64,000 nucleotides of DNA from CAYJDG01 sp964368875 (GCA_964368875.1 CAYJDG010000002.1:1-64000); one strand, 5' to 3'. Shown: positions 46,601-55,004, numbered from the stretch's first letter. Translations and numbers: made by a program. The notes: generated from the letters alone by a model not told the origin.

Positions 46601-47903
46601 ACGTAAATGTCTTGAAGGTATTCTGTGCACCACCCTCTTGGCTGTGTCGCCCTAAGAATTGGGTTAGATAAGGGTTGCTGGTGTCGGTTGTATTGCTACT
46701 CCACCCGGTGGCGCCGCCTTCAAAATTTTCTGATGCCGCAAGCGTCCAGCCTTGGAAGACGGGGGCCTGATTGGCCGGTGTGACTGTAATATTAAAAGTA
46801 TTTACGGCAGTCGTTGCATACTGATCGGTTACAGTAAACGAGAAGGCATCGGCAAAATTGGGGGTGCCGTTATTGGTATAGCGAATATATCCAGCACTGA
46901 CATCGGCCTGCGTAAAAGTCGAGTTGAGTCCCAATATGGTTGCAGTATTTGTATTCGTAATTGTTCCATAATCAGTAATATCCGTGATCGTATAAATCAG
47001 CGCCGTGTCTGTATTATCGGCGTCACTAGAGCCAAGATATAGGCTTGGAATGACCGAAGATGTTCCTTGAGCCAGTGTCAGACCACTATTCACATCGACG
47101 ACAGGCGCTATATTGGTGATCGTCAGACCCCATTTATTCGCCAGATAATTTTCGACATCATGAACCTCTTCAACAGCAAGGTCCCGGTTATAGATAATCA
47201 CTTCAGCAATATTGCCCTGAAGCTGATCACCGCTGGTTGAATCGTCACCAATATAAAGCCCGGTTGTTGCCGTTCGAACAACGCCGGTTGTACTGACTTG
47301 GCTGACGCCATTCTGCCACGCATTGATAGCAGCTGTATTCTGCATGATCGTCGCTACAGCATAACTCCCTGTAGTATATGCTGAACTGAACCCTGAGAAG
47401 CCGCTGTTCAAGTAATAAGAGAGCTTACCTGCGTTGCTTGCATCATTAATGTAGAGGCCATTTCTGCTGGCTCCACCTCCCAGCTCCAGAACGGCATCCC
47501 TGCCAGCCGCAGTGGTGCGATTAAAAACTACAAAAGCAGTAAAGTCATCGCCGGGAATTGAAGCCGTGCTGTTATACAATCGATCATTCGTGCCATCGAG
47601 TGTAATGAGATTGTGACCGTTCAAAGTCGTGGTCGCATATTGAGGCTGCTCTGCACCCACACTTGACGTTACATCAAAACCGCTCCCACTTTTATCAACC
47701 CAGGTTGCGACAGTTCCACTGAATCCGTTATTAGAGCCGCCAGTTCCGGTTGAAGCATTGTCTCCATCAGCATCACGGATCGTGGTGGCATCAGCAGCAT
47801 CCAGCCAAAGAACCTGCCCAAAGAGTGCTGGCAGCGACGCATCCAGCATCAACCGCTTTTCCAGCGGCATGAGGTTTAATTTCTTCTTTTTAAACTGATC
47901 CAT
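40662..47903 (-). CDS. Giant adhesin: LEPR-type N-terminus, LamG, three C-type lectins, cadherin repeats
   Basis: The 2413-residue protein lacks a classical signal peptide. It begins with a basic stretch and MPLEKRLMLDAS, a variant of the LEPR-x-LL/LFDA motif found at the start of very large surface proteins. Then come a LamG-like domain (about 26-258), a cadherin-3/NG2-like repeat (about 262-378), a beta-sandwich (about 385-555), and 12 cadherin-like repeats (xENxxxGxxV...YxLxxRxxD pattern). C-type lectin domains are interspersed at about 788-928, 1344-1474 and 1701-1831. A Pro-rich linker (about 2244) and a helical acidic tail end it. No RTX nonapeptides, barrel or sortase motif is seen. 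It is the last gene of the export operon and the obvious cargo. Confidence 0.85.
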   Translation of the reverse strand: MDQFKKKKLNLMPLEKRLMLDASLPALFGQVLWLDAADATTIRDADGDNASTGTGGSNNGFSGTVATWVDKSGSGFDVTSSVGAEQPQYATTTLNGHNLITLDGTNDRLYNSTASIPGDDFTAFVVFNRTTAAGRDAVLELGGGASRNGLYINDASNAGKLSYYLNSGFSGFSSAYTTGSYAVATIMQNTAAINAWQNGVSQVSTTGVVRTATTGLYIGDDSTSGDQLQGNIAEVIIYNRDLAVEEVHDVENYLANKWGLTITNIAPVVDVNSGLTLAQGTSSVIPSLYLGSSDADNTDTALIYTITDITDYGTITNTNTATILGLNSTFTQADVSAGYIRYTNNGTPNFADAFSFTVTDQYATTAVNTFNITVTPANQAPVFQGWTLAASENFEGGATGWSSNTTDTSNPYLTQFLGRHSQEGGAQNTFKTFTLSGTQDYSVLNFDFYEIDSWDGESFRVFINDVAVYSGSFIQSSFNTPADGSSGAVSWTVQELTQLNTNFAFSSSFNDQSYRFTMTISNAAAASLKVGFSSTLDQAISDESWGVDNLSIYEVKNTGVPGPLQIAENSPNAAVVGQVTATDLDVADTLTYSIIGGTGAGVFSINSATGVITVLNSSLLDYETTPTYTLNVQVTDNGTPVRSDSELITINVINIPENTAPVIPATGPFTIAENSAVNAVVGTVTATDAESNTITYSITAGNNLGIFAINSATGAIRILNNTYLDYETVNTHTLTIRATDNGFGALNSSRNVTINVSNVNEAPSFVPSQAILNLDPALRYSAATGNFYKYITTTASLSGARTAAGLAVLNGVSGHLVTVESAAENAFVASMITSSSWMDGDDIATEGIWIFGSGPNGGVAFWSGGPAGTPQNGLYTNWSGTQPDNSGNEDGLQMLTGGLWNDAPVATGYTYVIEWDGATLMAPLQNGPYSVTENTSIGTSVGFAHASDPDVPDTKTFSITGGTGSGLFTINASTGEITTAGAIDYEAASSYTLNLRVQDTAGLFDTVTVTVNVANVNEAPVLGAAGPFNFNENIAAGSVVTTMAGSDQDVGQTLTYTIQSGNTGSIFAINSTTGQITFAGSPDYELANAYSLVIRVTDNGAGALYAEQTVAISINDLNEAPILAPAGPFAFNENIAAGTAVTTMTAVEQDVGQTTTYTIQSGNTGGMFTINAATGALTFAGSPNYEVVNAYNLVIRATDNGLGSLYTEQTVAITINDVNETPSLNPAGPFNFNENVAIGTAVTTMAATDPDGGQTLSYSIQSGNGLGVFTINAATGLLSFAASPNYELATSYSLVIRATDNGTGSLFSQQTVNITINNLNESPSFDPVQAILNADPALRYNATTGNFYRYVTATTNLAGAQAASAAAMINGQAGHLVQIDSAVENTFLTSFITASTWIDGSDTAVEGEWRYMSGPNAGQMFWLGTAAGSAQGGFYSNWNGGEPNNSANEDGVQLLTSGRWNDISVAGNYGYIIEWEGAALLAPLQNGPYTIAENSAIGSSVGSAHASDPDVGDTRTFSITGGSGAGLFSINAVTGAITTTGALNYEAASSYTLNLRVQDVGGLFDTTTVTINIADLNEAPILAAAGPFNFNENIAAGTLITTMSASDQDVGQTLTYSIQSGNAAGILNLNSATGALTFAVSPNYELAGTYTLVIRATDNGTGSLFDQKTVVITINDLNEAPTFDPVQSVLNSDPTLSYNAATGNFYRYVSSATTFAAAQAAAASSNVLGQAGHLVQINSAAENAYIGSLITSVSWLNGADTGVEGEWRYVDGPDAGQMFWLGGAGGSAQGGFYANWSPGEPNDSGGNQDYARMYVGGMWDDIGAASNSYVIEWEGASLLAGLQNGPFTIPENIAIGSSVGFAHASDPDIGDVKTFTVTGGSGAGLFAINSATGEITVTGPINYEAASSYTLNLHVEDTAGLFDNTVVVINISDLNEVPVLSPAGPFNFNENIAAGTTVTTMSAADQDTAQTLTYSIQSGNTGGMFAIDSVTGEITFTGSPDYETVNSYNLVVRVTDNGPGSLYAEQTVSIAINDLNEVPVLNAAGPFTVPENVPAGTVLTTMAATDQDAGQTLTYTIQSGNTGGMFAINSATGVITFAGSPNYENVNSYSLVVRVTDNGTGALYAEQTVGVTITDINDVPADIALSYDRITENSPLDTPIGLLSTIDEDPTDTHTYSIVSDPYNKFVLVGNEIRTFGDIDYELHQTFDIVIRTDDGRGGTFDKNFTIYVNDQVDTFTPPPAVNPPIVLTPPAPQDEGEIRATSLIRALLQGGEAGQALAFYGLGNFHQILRENMTFEIRDLTHDLLENAETGRLNDHLLGDMNDFLAQGSGVADQDFITPDRFTNLREAIKFFEQLKENAAQDAEAEHDGSVEAAQDQPDRVLPENTIDRQFVDVLTYHEQRQARLRAALMNS

Positions 47904-47952
47904 TCTTATTCAATTATACGCTCAAGGCCTTAATTTTTATTAACTTTTTAGA

Positions 47953-50070
47953 CTAATTCATCCCACTTTCGCGCATTAGCATGCTTCCTAAACCCTTGAA
48001 AAATTTAATAATTGGGCTTGTGGTTCGTCCTGAAACTCGAATTTGCCCGGTCATAACCATGTCAGGCAGATTAACAATCCCCTTGGGTGGTATGAGGTCG
48101 ACCGCGAAATAGCTACCGATCGGAATGATGTCCCCACTGACCTGATTATACTGAGCGGCAACGGGACCTTTATGAAAGGATGATAATTCAGGCCATGGTA
48201 AAGTCTCAATGTCGGTTGCTGCTACCTTCTCAAGTGTGAGAGGCCATGATGTGAGGGGTGCATTATCCGGTATAAAGATAGCGCTGTCGCCAGGAGCAAT
48301 GCGCGTCAAATCTCCTTCCGCAACATACCCGGTAGCGACTACCGCGTCAGGCTCAATCAGACGTAGCAATAAATCTGTTCTTTGCACATATCGTCCAGCT
48401 TTGATTTCAGGACTAAGATCGCGAACAACACCTGCAAAGGGGGCCTTAATCAGGAAATTCTGTCTCTGATTTTTCATGCCCGCTAGCTCTTTTTCGAGTG
48501 TCTCGATCTGGAGCGCAAGGTCAGCATATTTTTCCTGTAACAAACCTGGATCAGTTTTAACTCTGCTCTGCACGCGCTGCATTGCTTCTATTTTTTTCTC
48601 AAGCGCAGTGAATTTTCTCTCAAAATCATCAGATGATAATCGCACCAATACGCTACCTTCTGTGACCTTCTGCCCTTCTGAAACCGAAACCTCTTCAATA
48701 TAGGATGGCGCATACGGGTAGATTGCCGCGTAATGCGCTGAATGCAAGACACCTGCAAGAGTTACGGTTTTTTGCCATGGTATAATTGCAAACAGGCACA
48801 AAATAAACAAAGCCAGACCCATGGCGTGGGTTCGTCTTGTTTTCAAAATTATATTGCGTTTATCCCACCAGATTTTTAATTCCGCCCAAATCGGCAGGAC
48901 GATAAACCAGCAGATCTCCACAACAAAAAGGAATAGCCCTAATGGTTTGAAGAACATGTGGTAAACCAGCACCGCAATGCCTGTGAAAAGGATAAACCTG
49001 TAGGCAAGCAAAGAGAGTCCAAAAACGGTTAGAAAATTCTCTTTGTGTGCTGGCAGATGCTCCGGTACCTCCTCATCTATAGCAAAAAACACGTTGCGTA
49101 TTTTACGGCGGGCAAAAGCAATCGAACGATGCTGCAGATTTTCGATGCCACTGAGATCGCTCATCATGTAGTAACCATCAAACCGCATCAAAGGATTGAG
49201 GTTGATGAGCAAAGATCCCACCAAGGAAATAGCCACAACAGTAAACGCGATCCCTTGCATTGAGCTTCCTGCGGGCGCGAAATTCCACAGCATGAGGAAT
49301 ATTGCCGCCAGGCAAAGTTCCCCGATAATCCCTGCCATACCGATATAAAAACGCTCTTTGCGCGATGAAAGTTGCCAGCTTCCAGTCGTTTCCGTGTAAA
49401 GAACCGGATAGAGAACGATGACGGCAATCCCAATATGCGGCACAGGTACGCCATATTTTGTAGCAGTATAAGCATGCGAAAGTTCGTGCACGATCTTGGT
49501 AAAAATCAAGACGATCAAGCCCTGAATGACCCCATCTAAAGAAAGGAACTGGGTGAAGCTATGAAAGAATTCATCGCTTCTCTGCATGGTCATCAGGAGC
49601 GCGACACTTAAAAGCCCCATCATCATCATGATAAACCCGCGGGTCAGCAACGGCGCGACCAGCGGCAAAGTTCTTTTAAGAAAATTTTCGGACTCGAAGA
49701 GGGGGATAGTGAAATACAGATAGCTGTGTAAAATCTTTTTCCACAAAGGATCTAGTTTTTCTGCAGGGGAAACAGATTGCTCGCCCAGGGCCAGCAAACC
49801 ATTACTTTGCAAGAAGATCAGCAATTTTTTGATTTCATCCAGATCAAGCGACAAGGTTGTTTCAGCTTCGACCCGTCGTTTCAGATCAAGTGCAGTTTTT
49901 GCCATCGGAAAGCGTGCGAGGCATTCGAATTCAGCCCAAGCTATTTTATAATAGGAATTAGAAACGGGATTATGCAGACTCCATCCCGGTTCACCCTCTG
50001 AGCCTGATGCTTTATATAGCTTCAGAAAGGGATTGAGCGGCGGGAGGGGGAAGTCCTGCTCGGTCATCAA
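47953..50070 (-). CDS. M50 site-2-protease-like domain fused to HlyD adaptor
   Basis: The 705-residue protein has an N-terminal domain of about 100 residues resembling a PqqD-type winged helix. A membrane metalloprotease core follows, with HELSH near residue 195 and NLNPLMRFDGYYMM as the second zinc-ligand motif. After more helices comes an HlyD-like part (EEVSVSEGQKVTEGSVLVRL, coiled coil, IKAPFAGVVRD). Both protease motifs are intact, so it is probably active within the membrane, perhaps processing or releasing the adhesin. It lies directly after the GAF-HlyD gene and 49 bases before the adhesin. Confidence 0.85.
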   Translation of the reverse strand: MMTEQDFPLPPLNPFLKLYKASGSEGEPGWSLHNPVSNSYYKIAWAEFECLARFPMAKTALDLKRRVEAETTLSLDLDEIKKLLIFLQSNGLLALGEQSVSPAEKLDPLWKKILHSYLYFTIPLFESENFLKRTLPLVAPLLTRGFIMMMMGLLSVALLMTMQRSDEFFHSFTQFLSLDGVIQGLIVLIFTKIVHELSHAYTATKYGVPVPHIGIAVIVLYPVLYTETTGSWQLSSRKERFYIGMAGIIGELCLAAIFLMLWNFAPAGSSMQGIAFTVVAISLVGSLLINLNPLMRFDGYYMMSDLSGIENLQHRSIAFARRKIRNVFFAIDEEVPEHLPAHKENFLTVFGLSLLAYRFILFTGIAVLVYHMFFKPLGLFLFVVEICWFIVLPIWAELKIWWDKRNIILKTRRTHAMGLALFILCLFAIIPWQKTVTLAGVLHSAHYAAIYPYAPSYIEEVSVSEGQKVTEGSVLVRLSSDDFERKFTALEKKIEAMQRVQSRVKTDPGLLQEKYADLALQIETLEKELAGMKNQRQNFLIKAPFAGVVRDLSPEIKAGRYVQRTDLLLRLIEPDAVVATGYVAEGDLTRIAPGDSAIFIPDNAPLTSWPLTLEKVAATDIETLPWPELSSFHKGPVAAQYNQVSGDIIPIGSYFAVDLIPPKGIVNLPDMVMTGQIRVSGRTTSPIIKFFKGLGSMLMRESGMN

Positions 50071-51354
50071 TCATAACCCTGTTAAGCGCCGTAACGCCGC
50101 CAGCGGCTGGCGCAATAGCGCATAGGACAAGATAGTCCAGTGACCGTGAATGCGGGCCGTGCCTTTCCAGCCGATCCGCAATTCTTCAGCATCTATCGGT
50201 TTGGCATGAATTTTATAGGTGAGCAGGCCATCAGGGTCAGGGCTAGCCTGATATCCAATCCCGGTAATCTCAGCCTCATAACCATGCAGAGGTGCAACAT
50301 TGAGATAAAAACTGAAGGATGATCCAGATTGCATAGGAATCATCGCTTCTACCGGCACGCGCACCAACACATCATATTCACTGACATCCGCAATCATCAT
50401 AACCCGCTCGCCGGTTCGAACCGGATGGCCTTCCAAGGCGTGGGTATCTGCAAATACAGCCACACCATCGCGGGAGGCACGCAATTCGCTTTTTTGCTTA
50501 AGAGATTCTGCATAATCATATTGCAAGCGCTTACTTATGATTTCTGCCTCGGCGGCAGTCAAATCACCTTTCTTATCTGGTGCCGCAAGTGACTGACGGC
50601 TTAAACGCGCAACCGATGATTCTATAGCACGTAATTCCTGAGCGGCATTATCCATCTGGGCATCGAGAGCGCTGTCCTCCATCGTTGCGAGAACTTGATC
50701 TTTGACAACTTTATCACCGGGCTGGACGGTTATTTTTTCGAGCGTGCCATCATAGGGAACCGTAACGATGTCTGCATCACGCGCAATGATTTCAACTGGT
50801 GCAGTTACTGTTAGGCGCACCGGGAATACGGCTGCCAGCAGAAAAGCCAGAAACATATATTTGCGTGACCGCCCTAGTCTCTTAAAAAATGTTTTTGTAC
50901 TGTCTTTGCGTTGACGAAGCTCTAGCAGCGCCAGCGCGTGCCCATAAGTGACCGCAAGCTCCTCAAGAAGATGGATTTCTGCGTCCTGAAATTTACGGTC
51001 ATGCTCAAGCCACAACCCGCCAAGCAATCCTTCTCCAGAAGTCATAAAATTCATAACCGCAACTGCACGACTTGAGTCCGCAACGTTCAAAGTCACAACG
51101 GGCTGCTTCAGGCTGGGCAGTTCTTTGTGCAGGCGATCTTTCAGAGTTAGAGCGTAAGAAGATTTATCATCGAGTACTGCGTTTCCCGAAACCTTCTTAA
51201 GGATGATATCCGTACCACTCAATACCCAGAAAATTGCCTGTGTGTATGAAACGAGCTTTAATGTTTCATTGACGACAATATGTGCGAAGGCTTCATGCGT
51301 CGGCGCTTCTTGTGCGCGGCGTTGTAGTTCCAGCAGAGTGAATAATTTTTCCAT
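50071..51354 (-). CDS. GAF-like sensor domain fused to HlyD-type adaptor
   Basis: Residues about 1-145 form a cytoplasmic GAF-like domain (ending LLEELAVTYGHALALLEL). A single membrane segment (YMFLAFLLAAVFPVRLTVTA) and an HlyD barrel-sandwich and hairpin follow (LEKITVQPGDKVVKDQVLAT; ASRDGVAVFADTHALEG). A sensory or small-molecule-binding domain on an export adaptor could gate export by a cytoplasmic signal. Start and stop codons abut those of both neighbours with no spacer, so the proteins are co-translated. The GAF assignment is by overall pattern, not a diagnostic motif. Confidence 0.8.
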   Translation of the reverse strand: MEKLFTLLELQRRAQEAPTHEAFAHIVVNETLKLVSYTQAIFWVLSGTDIILKKVSGNAVLDDKSSYALTLKDRLHKELPSLKQPVVTLNVADSSRAVAVMNFMTSGEGLLGGLWLEHDRKFQDAEIHLLEELAVTYGHALALLELRQRKDSTKTFFKRLGRSRKYMFLAFLLAAVFPVRLTVTAPVEIIARDADIVTVPYDGTLEKITVQPGDKVVKDQVLATMEDSALDAQMDNAAQELRAIESSVARLSRQSLAAPDKKGDLTAAEAEIISKRLQYDYAESLKQKSELRASRDGVAVFADTHALEGHPVRTGERVMMIADVSEYDVLVRVPVEAMIPMQSGSSFSFYLNVAPLHGYEAEITGIGYQASPDPDGLLTYKIHAKPIDAEELRIGWKGTARIHGHWTILSYALLRQPLAALRRLTGL

Positions 51355-52524
51355 CTAAGGACCGGCAGGTGTCTGGAGATATCCTTTAACGCCAGCTTTT
51401 TCGATCTGACTGATACTCAATTTGGCCTGACCACTCATCCCCGGAAGCAATGCATCTTTGTAACTATCTAGCAATGCAATCATCTGAACTGACTGGCTAA
51501 CCGGATCGACCTTACCGTAAATTCTTGAAATTTTTGCCGGATAGGTCGCTTCGGTTTCGTTGATAGTGATATTCAAAGGTGCCCCGGTATTGACCCATCG
51601 CAACCATTTCGATGGCACCAAGAACTCTGCCTGCAAAGGCTCATCGGAGGCCACTTCCATCAAAACGCGATCAGTGCGCGTATATTCACCCGGGTTGGCC
51701 AAACGGTTGCTCACATGGCCATCGAATTCAGCTTTAATCTGGCAGTGATCGATGCGGGCATCATAAAGTTTGACACGGGCCGACGCCTGTTTATCTTCAA
51801 CCTGAATGCCCATGCGGTCGACATCTGAAATAATGTCCAATTTGAAAAGCTCTTCACCACCCGAGGTTTTCTTGGCAGTCAGATTTTTCTGCATTTCGGC
51901 GATTGAAGCCTCCGCCTCAAGATCAGCGCAGTCATATTCAATCAGGATGTCACCCTTCTTGAAGCGATCACCTTGGTCAACGTGAACTTTTGCGATGCGC
52001 CCATCCTGTGAACTTGAGACGACGGTTACCTGACGCGGAACCAGGACGGCCTCAATACTCAGCGTATCGGCCTCCGGCTTCCAACGCTCAGCAGTAGCTT
52101 GCTCCAGACCAGCTGATGGCTCGTAAGCCGCCGGATGAATAAGCTCTTCCCACTGCTTATCTTTTACGGCCTTCATGTTGGTCAGCACTAGCGGGGGTGT
52201 AGTTACTGGAACAACGATCGGTTTGGGATTAGCAAATTTCGCCGTGGTAGGTTGGGAGAAATCGAAATGTATGCCCTCGACCCATTCACCAAGGCCAGCA
52301 AGAACTATCTTGGTGTCGGAAGCGCGCCCGTTTTGCGAGCTAAAAACGTGATCCAGCATTTGGCCAAGTCCGTCATCATAGGCCACGCGTGCGTGCTCTT
52401 TGATGCTGGCTAAACTTAACTTGACGCGGAGGGGTTCGCGGTAAAAAAACGCCGCATAGGACCCCGCAGCACTGCCGACGAGCACCGCAACAAACAGCAT
52501 CGCCATGACGATCCGCTTGATCAT
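51355..52524 (-). CDS. HlyD-family periplasmic adaptor
   Basis: The 389-residue protein has an N-terminal membrane anchor (MIKRIVMAMLFVAVLVGSAA) and a long unusual N-terminal periplasmic stretch of about 130 residues. The lipoyl-like domain follows (GRIAKVHVDQGDRFKKGD), then a short hairpin, KAEFDGHVSNRLANPGEYT and a beta-barrel. It probably connects the inner-membrane fusion proteins with the TolC-like protein. It overlaps the TolC-like gene by 4 bases and is followed at once by the GAF-HlyD gene. Confidence 0.88.
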   Translation of the reverse strand: MIKRIVMAMLFVAVLVGSAAGSYAAFFYREPLRVKLSLASIKEHARVAYDDGLGQMLDHVFSSQNGRASDTKIVLAGLGEWVEGIHFDFSQPTTAKFANPKPIVVPVTTPPLVLTNMKAVKDKQWEELIHPAAYEPSAGLEQATAERWKPEADTLSIEAVLVPRQVTVVSSSQDGRIAKVHVDQGDRFKKGDILIEYDCADLEAEASIAEMQKNLTAKKTSGGEELFKLDIISDVDRMGIQVEDKQASARVKLYDARIDHCQIKAEFDGHVSNRLANPGEYTRTDRVLMEVASDEPLQAEFLVPSKWLRWVNTGAPLNITINETEATYPAKISRIYGKVDPVSQSVQMIALLDSYKDALLPGMSGQAKLSISQIEKAGVKGYLQTPAGP

Positions 52525-53972
52525 GTCGCGCCACCAGCCATCAGGTTGACTGGCTGAAAAAATCTCCGCCCCAGAGTATTCATATAAGCTGCATAAGAAT
52601 CCTGCAGATCAGCACGCGCCATCTGATTGCGCATGACCTCGATCTGCTGTTCAAGCTTCGCCTGCAATACCGTGGCTCCCGGCGCAAAGCCCGTGGCTTT
52701 CTTGTGCGCGAGTAAGGACGCCTTGCTCCCAGCAGCTTTTAATGAACCTGTGCTGTTCTGCAGAACCTGCTCGCGGCTGAGTAATCGCTGCCGGGCAATG
52801 TTTGTCTGCGCCAGAACTGCTGCAACCAAGGCCTGACGGCGGGCATCTGCCAGAGCTTCTTTATTCTTGGCAGCTTCAAGACGAGTCGGCAGCGTGAAAA
52901 TACTGATCAGACTTTGCACGATTTTGGCGGATGAGTTCAGCCAGGTTGAATCTGAGAGAAAGCTATTAGTATCGTAATTTGCACCAGCGAAGAGCTCGAG
53001 ACCAGGAAAGGTCGTGAGAATCTCACGCTTACTGTCCCGCAGGGTCAGGTTTTTCTGAAGAATTTCTTCGCGAACCTCCGGACGGTTCTGTAGAGCTTCC
53101 CATTCCTGGGCCTCAAGATTCTGATTTAAGAGTGACTTGTAGTTGCCGCTGTAATTTTCCGGAGAAGACAGGGTGAGATCGGCGTCAAGCGGCAAGGCCA
53201 GCATGCTTTTAAGCTCAATCCCTGAGAGATTGAGTTGTTCTTCAAGCTCATTGAGAGTTCTTACACGATCACTCAATTGCGCGATCTGATCACCAGCCGC
53301 ATCTGCAGATAGAAGTCTTTTGCTGACGGCTTCATTGATCTTACCAATTTGACTTTCAGCGTCGGCAATCAAGCTACCTGTATCGGCCCTTGTTGCTTGA
53401 TAAGCATAGGCGCGCCAGTAGGCGGCATAGACATCGCGCTGAATATTTTGAATGACTTTTTCATGGCGTGCCCGCGCAACACGCGCTTCATCGCCAGCTT
53501 TCTTCGCATCCGTATAGGCAAGTGCAACATCCAGAAGATTCCAGTTCAACTCAAGCGATGCAGTACGGCGATCGCGATCGGATGATTGTGAGGGTTCCAG
53601 AGATTGCAGTCCACTTTGAATCGAGCGGCTTGAACTAGAGCCATCGTTTGAGCGTCCCACATAGCCAACTGAAGCATTCAGAGCAGGGAGTGCTTTCAGT
53701 TGCTCCAGTGTAACTTCTTTTTGCTGAATGAGAATTTCCATGGCCGCAACGCGTGCATCAAGATTAGCACGCACACCGCGCTCCAGTGCTTGATCCAGCG
53801 TCAGGGAAATTTTTTGCTGACGTGCCCCCTGCTCAGCTTGAGTGCGGTCGGCCTTAAGCAAAGCCTGATGTTCCGCACTATCAAGCTTGACCGCAGGCCC
53901 AGCGCAGCCGCCAAGACAAAGCATGGCAAGCGATGCAACAAGACTGATAGAAACAGGACTTTCTATAATCAT
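52521..53972 (-). CDS. TolC-family outer-membrane lipoprotein channel
   Basis: The 483-residue protein is an outer-membrane efflux/secretion duct of the TolC/CusC type. It has a lipobox LGGC with Cys23, two outer-membrane-efflux repeats rich in helices (LTLDQALERGVRANLDARVA; QNRPEVREEILQKN) and strands such as ASVGYVGRSND and FAGANYDTN. The ATG directly follows an in-frame TAG, so no longer start exists. The signal peptide lacks the usual N-terminal Lys/Arg, and no good ribosome-binding site is seen. It is the first gene of the five-gene adhesin export operon. Confidence 0.88.
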   Translation of the reverse strand: MIIESPVSISLVASLAMLCLGGCAGPAVKLDSAEHQALLKADRTQAEQGARQQKISLTLDQALERGVRANLDARVAAMEILIQQKEVTLEQLKALPALNASVGYVGRSNDGSSSSRSIQSGLQSLEPSQSSDRDRRTASLELNWNLLDVALAYTDAKKAGDEARVARARHEKVIQNIQRDVYAAYWRAYAYQATRADTGSLIADAESQIGKINEAVSKRLLSADAAGDQIAQLSDRVRTLNELEEQLNLSGIELKSMLALPLDADLTLSSPENYSGNYKSLLNQNLEAQEWEALQNRPEVREEILQKNLTLRDSKREILTTFPGLELFAGANYDTNSFLSDSTWLNSSAKIVQSLISIFTLPTRLEAAKNKEALADARRQALVAAVLAQTNIARQRLLSREQVLQNSTGSLKAAGSKASLLAHKKATGFAPGATVLQAKLEQQIEVMRNQMARADLQDSYAAYMNTLGRRFFQPVNLMAGGAT

Positions 53973-54156
53973 CTATAAAAACTGAAATAGTAGACGGCGG
54001 AATGCCATAAGAATCATGCGAACGCACGACCATAGTATAAGTGTAAGTTGCGGAAATTTTAAGGACTTTTTGGCTGTTATTGCTCTTATGGCAAAAAACT
54101 ACCCACAGTTTTATCCCCAGTTTCAATTTTTATCATGTTTAGGGAAATAGCTGGAC

Positions 54157-55002
54157 TTACTTTGTGGAAATTTCACAGCTCTTGAGAGTCCGGCCAGCGA
54201 ATCCTTTTTGAAACCAGGTCTTCCGCTGTTCTGCCGATCCATGCGTAAACGAATCAGGGACGGCATAGCCCTGAGTCTCTTCTTGAATCTTATCATCGCC
54301 AATCTGGCTGGCCGCCAGAAGCGCTTCGTCTAGATCGTCGGCCTCAAGAGTTGCCGTTGCAGTCAGCGTACTGGCCCACAGGCCAGCATAACAATCTGCC
54401 TGCAATTCTAGCTTAACCGACAAAGCATTCGCTTTGGTTCTGCCTGCCATGGCTTGTAATTCATGAATACGCGGCAACGTACCCAGCAGATTTTGAACGT
54501 GATGTCCGACTTCGTGTGCAATCACATAAGCACGTGCGAAATCTCCCGGTGCCTGAAACCGTGCCTCGAGTTCGTGAAAGAAATCCAGATCTATATAAAC
54601 TGATTGGTCCTGCGCGCAGTAAAAAGGCCCCATAGCAGAACTGGCCATTCCACATGCAGAGTCCACACCGCCAGCAAAAAGGACCAATTTGGGAACTTGA
54701 TAGGTCTGACCTTGTGCCGAGAAAATCTGCCCCCATGAGTCTTCCGTGCTACCTAATACCGCAGCGACAAAATCTGCCTGGCGATTCTGTTCCTCTGGGG
54801 TGATCGTGCTTGCATGGTGGGACGACGTAGCGATAGTACGGGAGACACCTTCGATCAGCAGGCCGGTTGGATCGCCGCCAAGCAGATAAACGACCAGCGC
54901 CATGACAAAAACGCCTCCAGCCCCGCCTTTGACGGCCATACCAGCGCCCGACGACCGGCGATCTTCAATATTCGAGCTGCGCCGCAAGTTTTCCCAACGC
55001 AT
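54157..55002 (-). CDS. YpfJ-type neutral zinc metallopeptidase
   Basis: The 281-residue protein has a membrane segment (GGVFVMALVVYLLGG), then AYVIAHEVGHHVQNLLG with the zinc motif HEVGH, and the family's ELQADCYAGLWAS downstream ligand motif. It matches the YpfJ/KPN_02809 family of putative membrane metallopeptidases of unknown substrate. The start at 55002 begins MRWENLRRSSNIEDRR, typical of the family. It is 2 bases after the acetoacetate decarboxylase-family gene on the same strand, so they are likely cotranscribed. Confidence 0.92.
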   Translation of the reverse strand: MRWENLRRSSNIEDRRSSGAGMAVKGGAGGVFVMALVVYLLGGDPTGLLIEGVSRTIATSSHHASTITPEEQNRQADFVAAVLGSTEDSWGQIFSAQGQTYQVPKLVLFAGGVDSACGMASSAMGPFYCAQDQSVYIDLDFFHELEARFQAPGDFARAYVIAHEVGHHVQNLLGTLPRIHELQAMAGRTKANALSVKLELQADCYAGLWASTLTATATLEADDLDEALLAASQIGDDKIQEETQGYAVPDSFTHGSAEQRKTWFQKGFAGRTLKSCEISTK

Positions 55003-55004
55003 GA

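Noticed and set aside
40662..47903. Type I RTX adhesin or autotransporter
   Set aside because: No GGxGxDxLx nonapeptides, no C-terminal barrel and no signal peptide were found.
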